In this document: one piece after another, positions 59,383-64,000 of the stretch
Layout of the letters: every line of letters starts with the position of its first letter
Position numbering within the stretch: the stretch's first letter is position 1
Translations under genes and position numbers: made by a program
NCBI GenBank assembly: GCA_051985675.1
Contig: JBPYFJ010000088.1
Coordinates: 26,448-90,447, forward strand
DNA: 64,000 bases
From: JAFAXD01 sp051985675
Lineage (GTDB): Bacteria; Pseudomonadota; Alphaproteobacteria; Rhizobiales; Xanthobacteraceae
Direction of reading: 5' to 3'
Notes under the pieces: generated by a model
Seen by the model: only the letters and a program-made list of their open reading frames with translations
What the model was told of the DNA's origin: nothing
Databases searched by the model: none

Positions 59383-59679
59383 TCACCGCGATCCGGACTT
59401 GACGCGACGTGTCTTGGGTATCGTGCTGGTGCCGGTCGTTCTTGCCAGGATGGCGGCGTCACCCAACTGCCGCGAGGCGGTGACCGCGGTGTTGGCTTTG
59501 GCACCTGCAAGGCGCGCGCGGGCAATAAAACACTCGGTGCGCTCCGGCCCCGACATCGATTCGCAGGATTGTGCGCTCGCCGCGCGCGGCGACGCCATCA
59601 TGGCGGCCGCAGCCACCGCGACGCCAATCAGCGTCGAGACCGCGATTGACGCCTGTCGCAATGATTGGTCTTTCGCCAC
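59383..59679 (-). CDS. Small exported protein, unknown function
   Basis: A 98-residue protein with a signal peptide (ASIAVSTLIGVAVAAAAMMASPRAASA) and a mature part beginning QSCESMSGPERTECFIARARL, two cysteines, ending in a basic tail. Similar small secreted proteins with CESxSGPERTxCF occur in Bradyrhizobium (from memory). The start is GTG 59679; no clear ribosome site. Confidence 0.5.
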   Translation of the reverse strand: MAKDQSLRQASIAVSTLIGVAVAAAAMMASPRAASAQSCESMSGPERTECFIARARLAGAKANTAVTASRQLGDAAILARTTGTSTIPKTRRVKSGSR

Positions 59680-59733
59680 GTGCGATTTTGACCATCCGGC
59701 ACAACAGATGTCCAGACCGACGGTTCCGCGGCA

Positions 59734-59804
59734 GTGCCGCCGATTTGAAGTTCCTCATCACCTGCCGCAAGCTCGTTCAGGAACTTCAAATCGATAAGCG
59801 GCAC
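59734..59804. repeat. Hairpin repeat A, copy 2
   Basis: Arms GTGCCGCCGATTTGAAGTTC and GGAACTTCAAATCGATAAGC plus GGCAC. It corresponds to 51436-51507. It is immediately followed by palindrome C with no spacer. Confidence 0.8.
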
Positions 59805-59852
59805 GCGCGCGACCAGCAAAAGTGGCTACCGGTTTTGCGTCCGGTCGCGCGC
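59805..59852. repeat. Palindrome C inside the A-B spacer
   Basis: Outer arms GCGCGCGACC / GGTCGCGCGC with inner GCAAAA / TTTTGC. It resembles the widespread Hyphomicrobiales palindrome around ACCGGTTTT. Confidence 0.7.
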
Positions 59853-59864
59853 TAACTATAGAGG

Positions 59865-59913
59865 GCGCATGATCTTTTCGGCGAACCGGGGGCCACTTCG
59901 CCGGATCATGCGC
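59865..59913. repeat. Palindrome D (GCATGATC family) inside the A-B spacer
   Basis: Outer arms GCGCATGATC / GATCATGCGC, inner GGCGAA / TTCGCC. This is the well-known Hyphomicrobiales GCATGATC...GATCATGC repeat. Confidence 0.75.
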
Positions 59914-59928
59914 TATCAAATACTTGCT

Positions 59929-60001
59929 AGTGCCCCTTTTGTTTCCGAAGTTCGTGTCAGGAGGAGCTGCGATGTATCACGAACTTCGCAAACGGGGCAC
60001 T
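59929..60001. repeat. Hairpin repeat B, copy 2
   Basis: Arms AGTGCCCC ... TTCCGAAGTTCGTG and TATCACGAACTTCGCAAACG plus GGGCACT; the counterpart of 51527-51598. It ends ~60 bases before the ABC solute-binding protein start. Confidence 0.8.
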
Positions 60002-60059
60002 AGTCGCGAGTGCTGGAAATGATTGCTTATATGATGCGCCCGCCCCATTGTGCGCGGGC

Positions 60060-61136
60060 ATGGTGCGACTCGCGATGACTGACTCCCAGGCAACGCTGAC
60101 GGCGACAGAATCTCCGTTCAAACGTCCGATGGCGCTCTTCGACCGCCGGGCTCTCCTGGCGGCGCTCGGCGGCGCCGCGATGGCGACGATGGCGCAGCCG
60201 CGCTCGGCATACGCGCAGGCGCGGCAGCGGATGCGCCGGGTCGCTGTGCTGACCTGGTGGTCGGAGTATGACCCCGAGGGTCAAAGTCAGGCGGTCGCGC
60301 TCGCGCAGGGGCTCGCCAAGTTGGGCTGGACCGAAGGCGTCAACATCAGGATCGAGTACCGGCGCGTGTTCGGCGAATCGGAACGTATCGATTCCTACGC
60401 CACGCAGCTGGTCGACCACCAACCCGATCTGCTCGTCGGCGTCGCAACCCCGGCCGTCACTGCGCTGCTGCGCGCGACCCGCACCATCCCGGTGGTGTTC
60501 ACCGAGGTGTCCGATCCAGTCGGCAGCGGCTTTGTGCAAACGCTTGCGCGGCCCGGCGGCAACGCGACCGGATTTGTTGATATCGAGGCCTCGCTCGGCG
60601 GCAAATGGGTGGAGCTCCTCAAGGAGATCTCGCCGGCAATGAAACGGGTCGGGTTCATGTTCAACCCCAAAACGGCGCCGGGTGCCGGCGCCTACTATCT
60701 GCCTCCGTTCGAAGCTGCTGCGCGCGCATCCGGGATTGAGCCGGTGGAAGCTCCAGTACGTGATCCCGCCGACATCGTCGCCGCGTTCGCCGGATTGGCG
60801 CAGCAAGGGGGCGTGATTCTGATGCCCGATGCCTTTGTACTGAGCAATCGTGACATCATCGTCGCGCAGGCGGCGCGCACCAAGGTTCCCGCAATCTATC
60901 CGTATCGCTTCTTTGCGACCAGCGGGGGCCTGATGTCCTATGGGGTCGGCCTGGCCGAGCAGAACCGGCAGGCGGCGAGCTACGTCGATCGCATCCTCAG
61001 GGGCGAAAAGCCCGGCGATCTACCGGTCCAACTCCCGACGCAATTCGAGCTCGTGATCAATCTCAAGACCGCGAGGGCGCTCGGGATCACGGTGCCGGCG
61101 ACCTTGGCCGCCGGTGCCGCAACGGTGATTGAATAG
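60060..61136 (+). CDS. ABC transporter solute-binding protein (PF04392-like)
   Basis: A 358-residue exported protein. Signal-like DRRALLAALGGAAMATMAQPRSAYA precedes MRRVAVLTWWSEYDPEG, GLAKLGWTEGVNIRIEYR, DLLVGVATPAVTALLRATRTIPVVF, DPVGSGFVQTLARPGGNATGF and a C-terminal PTQFELVINLKTARALGITVP, the hallmark of the ABC_sub_bind family. The substrate is unknown (the family is linked to amino acids or aromatics); the permease and ATPase are absent here. The start is uncertain among 60060, 60075 and 60129 (the last gives the shortest signal peptide). It lies 69 bases upstream of the histidine kinase and could sense or feed it (inference). Confidence 0.85.
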   Translation: MVRLAMTDSQATLTATESPFKRPMALFDRRALLAALGGAAMATMAQPRSAYAQARQRMRRVAVLTWWSEYDPEGQSQAVALAQGLAKLGWTEGVNIRIEYRRVFGESERIDSYATQLVDHQPDLLVGVATPAVTALLRATRTIPVVFTEVSDPVGSGFVQTLARPGGNATGFVDIEASLGGKWVELLKEISPAMKRVGFMFNPKTAPGAGAYYLPPFEAAARASGIEPVEAPVRDPADIVAAFAGLAQQGGVILMPDAFVLSNRDIIVAQAARTKVPAIYPYRFFATSGGLMSYGVGLAEQNRQAASYVDRILRGEKPGDLPVQLPTQFELVINLKTARALGITVPATLAAGAATVIE

Positions 61137-61205
61137 GCTGAGGGCGTCGGCGCTCCGACTGTGGTAGATTAAAGACTCGATCCGCCAAGGACTTGACCTG
61201 ACCGA

Positions 61206-64000
61206 ATGACGGCGATCAGCCACGAGGGCGTAAGGGAACCGAGCGCTGCGACGCGCGACGGGCCAGCGTCCGCACGGCGCGGCCGCCGACTGCGCGTCGG
61301 ATTGTTCTTCAAGTACGTTGCATTGGTGCTTGCGGTCGTCCTGGTTGCCCTGATCACCAACGGTCTGTTTGAGGTCTACTTCTCATACCAGGAATACAAA
61401 TCATCCCTCATCCGCATCCAGCGCGAACAAGCGGAAGCGGCTGCCGCCAAGATCGGCCAATTCGTTCACGAAATCGAGGCGCAGGTCGGCTGGACCACGC
61501 AACTGCCCTGGTCAGCCAGCACGTTCGAGCAGCGCCGCTTCGACGGATCGCGGCTGCTGCGCCAGGTGCCCGCCATTACCGAGCTCTCCCAACTCGATGC
61601 CACCGGCCACGAGCAGCTGCGGGTGTCTCGTCTGGCCATGGATGTGGTCGGCAGCCAGATCGATTACTCGAACGATCCGAAATTCACCGAGGCGGTCGCG
61701 CACAAGGTCTATTACGGCCCAGTCTACTTCCGGCGCGAGTCGGAGCCCTACATGACACTGTCGCTGGCCGGTGCGCGGCGTGACGCCGGCGTCTCGGTCG
61801 CCGAAGTCAACCTCAAGCTGATCTGGGACGTGGTCTCGCAGATCAAGGTCGGCGCGCGCGGGCAGGCCTATGTGATCGACCAAAAGGGCCGATTGATCGC
61901 GCATCCGGACATCAGCCTGGTGCTGCGCAATACCGACCTCTCGCACCTCGCGCAGGTCGAGGCCGCGCGCGCGCACCTTGCGGGCAACCCGAACGACCAG
62001 GTGCAGGAGGCCGATGACGTTCGCACCAGGCGCGTGCTCACCGCTTACGCACCGGTGGCGCCGCTGGGATGGATCATGTTCGTCGAACTGCCGGTGGAGG
62101 AGGCCTATGCGCCGCTCTACGCTACGATCGAGCGCTCGGGATTGCTGCTGCTCGTCGGCCTGTTGCTCGCCCTGATCGCGGGGCTCGTGCTCGCGCGCAA
62201 AATGGTGGTGCCGATCCAGGCGCTGCGCTTGGGTGCCGCCAGCATCGGCGCAGGCGATCTCGGGCAGCGTATTGCGGTCAAGACCGGCGACGAAATCGAA
62301 AGCCTCGCCGACCAGTTCAACGACATGGCCGGCAAACTGCAGGAATCCTATGCGGACTTGGAAAAGAAAGTCGAGACGCGCACGCGGGAGCTCAGTGAAT
62401 CGCTTCAACAACAGACGGCGACTGCCGACGTGCTGAAGGTGATCAGTCGCTCGACGTTCGATTTGCAGACCGTTCTCGATACTCTAACCGAATCTGCGGC
62501 CAAACTGTGCGACGCGGACATGGCCGCAATCACCCGCGACGATGGCTCCGGCTTTCGGCACGTGACGAACTATGGCTTTCCATCGGACTGGGTCGATTTC
62601 AATCGCGGAATTCGCATGCTTCCTGGCCGCGAGAGCGTGGTCGGGCGGGCTTTACAGGAAGGCAGAACCGTTCAAGTTCCTGACGTCCTCAGCGACCCGG
62701 AATACACTTACCACGAGCCGGCTAAGAAGGCAGGCTACCGAACCTTCGTCGGCGTACCGCTCATGCGAGAGGGCAAGCCGATCGGCGTGCTCACCATGGG
62801 CCGCAAGACGGTCGAGCCGTTCAGTGAAAAGCAGCTAGGGCTCGTCTCCACGTTCGCCGACCAGGCGGTGATAGCGATCGAGAACGTCCGCCTGTTCGAT
62901 GAGGTACAGGCGCGGACGCGCGAACTGGCGCAATCGGTCCAGGAGCTGCGCGCGCTCGGCGAGGTCAGCCAGGCAGTCAACTCGACGCTCAATCTGCAGA
63001 CCGTGCTCGATACCATTGTCAGCAAGGCAACCCAGCTCGCCGGCACCGAGGCTGGCGCGATCTACGTTTACGACGAAACCACGCGGGAATTTCAGTTGAG
63101 TGCGACCTACAACATGAGCGAGGAGCTGATCGCAACGCTGCGGGATCAGCATGCGAGCTTGTCGACCGCGGTCGCTGCCGCGGCGGAAGCTGGCGAACCG
63201 CAGCAAATAGCCGACCTGCGCCAGGAATCGTCTACGCCCCTCAACGAAATGATCGTGCGCGCCGGGTATCGGGCGCGGCTGCTGGTGCCCCTGGTGGCGC
63301 CGGATGGTGTGATCGGTGCGTTGGTGGTTCGCCGCCGCGAGCCAGGTGAATTTCCCAAGGCCACCATCGATTTGATGCAGACGTTCGCGGCCCAATCGGT
63401 GCTCGCGATTCAGAACGCGCGCCTGTTCAGCGAGATCGGCGAGAAAAGCCGGCAGCTCGAGGTCGCGAGCCAGCACAAGTCGCAGTTCCTCGCCAACATG
63501 AGCCATGAGCTGCGGACCCCGCTCAACGCGATCCTCGGCTACACCGAGCTCATCGTCGACGGAATCTACGGTCAGGTCCCCGACAAGGCGCAGGCTACGA
63601 TGGAGCGCATCCAGAGCAACGGACGCCACCTGCTTGGGTTGATCAACGACGTGCTCGACCTCTCCAAGATCGAGGCCGGGCAGGCCGAGCTCCAGGTCGC
63701 GCCGTTCTCGCTCCAAGACGCACTCGAGCGCGGCGTCTCGATGGTCCGGGAACAGGCGACGGCCGAAGGCGTTCAGGTCACGCTGCACCGGAACGGCAGC
63801 CTCGACGTCTTCTCGGGAGACGAGCGCCGGATCAGACAGGTCATCTTCAACCTGCTCTCGAACGCAGTGAAATTCACGCCGGAAGGCGGCCAGGTCGACG
63901 TCTGCGCGGAGCGGGTGGACGGTGAGATGAGAGTCTCCGTCACCGACAGCGGCCCCGGCATCGCGGTCGAGGATCGCGAACGCATCTTCGAGGAGTTCCA
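61206..64000 (+). CDS. Cache-HAMP-GAF-GAF sensor histidine kinase (partial, runs off the end)
   Basis: 931 residues are visible. Order: membrane helix (~34-56), extracytoplasmic Cache-type sensor domain (~60-300, with YYGPVYFRRESEPYMTLSLAG and GQAYVIDQKGRLIAHPD), second helix (GLLLLVGLLLALIAGLVLA, ~317-335), HAMP (~337-390), GAF 1 (~415-560, GYRTFVGVPLMREGKPIGVL), GAF 2 (~595-740), HisKA with phosphate-accepting His767 (FLANMSHELRTPLNAILGY), and the ATPase domain with N-box NLLSNAVKF (Asn886) and DSGPGI. The sequence stops within the ATPase domain; a receiver domain may follow. It is the likely partner of a regulator beyond the window. GAF domains bind small ligands or haem; none is specified here. 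Confidence 0.92.
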   Translation, partial: MTAISHEGVREPSAATRDGPASARRGRRLRVGLFFKYVALVLAVVLVALITNGLFEVYFSYQEYKSSLIRIQREQAEAAAAKIGQFVHEIEAQVGWTTQLPWSASTFEQRRFDGSRLLRQVPAITELSQLDATGHEQLRVSRLAMDVVGSQIDYSNDPKFTEAVAHKVYYGPVYFRRESEPYMTLSLAGARRDAGVSVAEVNLKLIWDVVSQIKVGARGQAYVIDQKGRLIAHPDISLVLRNTDLSHLAQVEAARAHLAGNPNDQVQEADDVRTRRVLTAYAPVAPLGWIMFVELPVEEAYAPLYATIERSGLLLLVGLLLALIAGLVLARKMVVPIQALRLGAASIGAGDLGQRIAVKTGDEIESLADQFNDMAGKLQESYADLEKKVETRTRELSESLQQQTATADVLKVISRSTFDLQTVLDTLTESAAKLCDADMAAITRDDGSGFRHVTNYGFPSDWVDFNRGIRMLPGRESVVGRALQEGRTVQVPDVLSDPEYTYHEPAKKAGYRTFVGVPLMREGKPIGVLTMGRKTVEPFSEKQLGLVSTFADQAVIAIENVRLFDEVQARTRELAQSVQELRALGEVSQAVNSTLNLQTVLDTIVSKATQLAGTEAGAIYVYDETTREFQLSATYNMSEELIATLRDQHASLSTAVAAAAEAGEPQQIADLRQESSTPLNEMIVRAGYRARLLVPLVAPDGVIGALVVRRREPGEFPKATIDLMQTFAAQSVLAIQNARLFSEIGEKSRQLEVASQHKSQFLANMSHELRTPLNAILGYTELIVDGIYGQVPDKAQATMERIQSNGRHLLGLINDVLDLSKIEAGQAELQVAPFSLQDALERGVSMVREQATAEGVQVTLHRNGSLDVFSGDERRIRQVIFNLLSNAVKFTPEGGQVDVCAERVDGEMRVSVTDSGPGIAVEDRERIFEEF

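Noticed and set aside
1..64000. CRISPR arrays, toxin-antitoxin pairs, restriction-modification or other defence genes, transposases, integrases
   Set aside because: Read through both strands and found no direct-repeat/spacer array and no protein with the relevant motifs.
1..64000. tRNA or rRNA genes
   Set aside because: No tRNA-like cloverleaf with a GTTCGA-type T-loop and no rRNA core sequence seen in the intergenic regions; small non-coding RNAs cannot be excluded by eye.

Overview
The window looks like chromosomal DNA of an alphaproteobacterium of the order Hyphomicrobiales (Rhizobiales), close to Bradyrhizobium, Rhodopseudomonas or Pseudolabrys. The evidence is the high GC content, gene order (signal peptidase II, a conserved secreted protein and two M16 peptidases; a pteridine-reductase-like SDR, uvrC, pgsA, moaD and moaE; xseA and a DUF2093 protein), protein sequences close to those lineages, and palindromic intergenic repeats typical of them. 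Genes are densely packed on both strands. I saw no rRNA, tRNA, CRISPR array, insertion sequence, phage gene or replication origin.

Layout: 0-6 kb has the start of a cut-off protein, a membrane glycosyltransferase, a degenerate EAL protein, a HAD hydrolase, ribF and an RlpA-type protein. 6-20 kb is mostly housekeeping: ileS, lspA, a conserved secreted protein, an M16 peptidase pair, arfB, a PaoABC-type molybdenum aldehyde oxidoreductase operon and mutL. 20-29 kb is more accessory: a frameshifted pheC, a secreted HAD phosphatase, an orphan MlaE permease, a di-haem cytochrome c with a PQQ-type sugar dehydrogenase, a second cytochrome c, an NHL-protein remnant, a DUF4344 metallopeptidase and an acetamidase/formamidase. 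29-36 kb holds rsmD, rluB, tadA, a phosphotransferase, an aldo/keto reductase, a probable fluoroacetate dehalogenase and purD.

36-47 kb looks like an accessory block between purD and xseA: a MetE-like protein, a lectin-like secreted protein, a DHA2 efflux pump, an HpnG-like nucleosidase facing guaD, a two-subunit (IorAB-type) molybdenum hydroxylase with a Tat signal, and a GST-ArsR-SRPBCC operon behind a clear promoter with three evenly spaced dyads. 47-64 kb has xseA, DUF2093, a decayed patatin gene, a cold-shock gene, an Omp25/31-type porin, the SDR-uvrC-pgsA-moaD-moaE run, a Vgb-like lyase overlapping a TTT solute-binding protein, small proteins, an ABC solute-binding protein and a large Cache-GAF-GAF histidine kinase that runs off the end.

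Themes: molybdenum enzymes (two hydroxylases plus the molybdopterin synthase genes moaD and moaE), periplasmic oxidation feeding c-type cytochromes, and detoxification (dehalogenase, GST, efflux). The most unusual non-coding features are the triple operator at 45.0 kb and two copies of a paired-hairpin repeat at 51.5 and 59.8 kb, the second carrying two further palindromes in its spacer. Three genes are visibly broken: pheC, the NHL protein and the patatin. I found no clearly new multi-gene defence or metabolic system.
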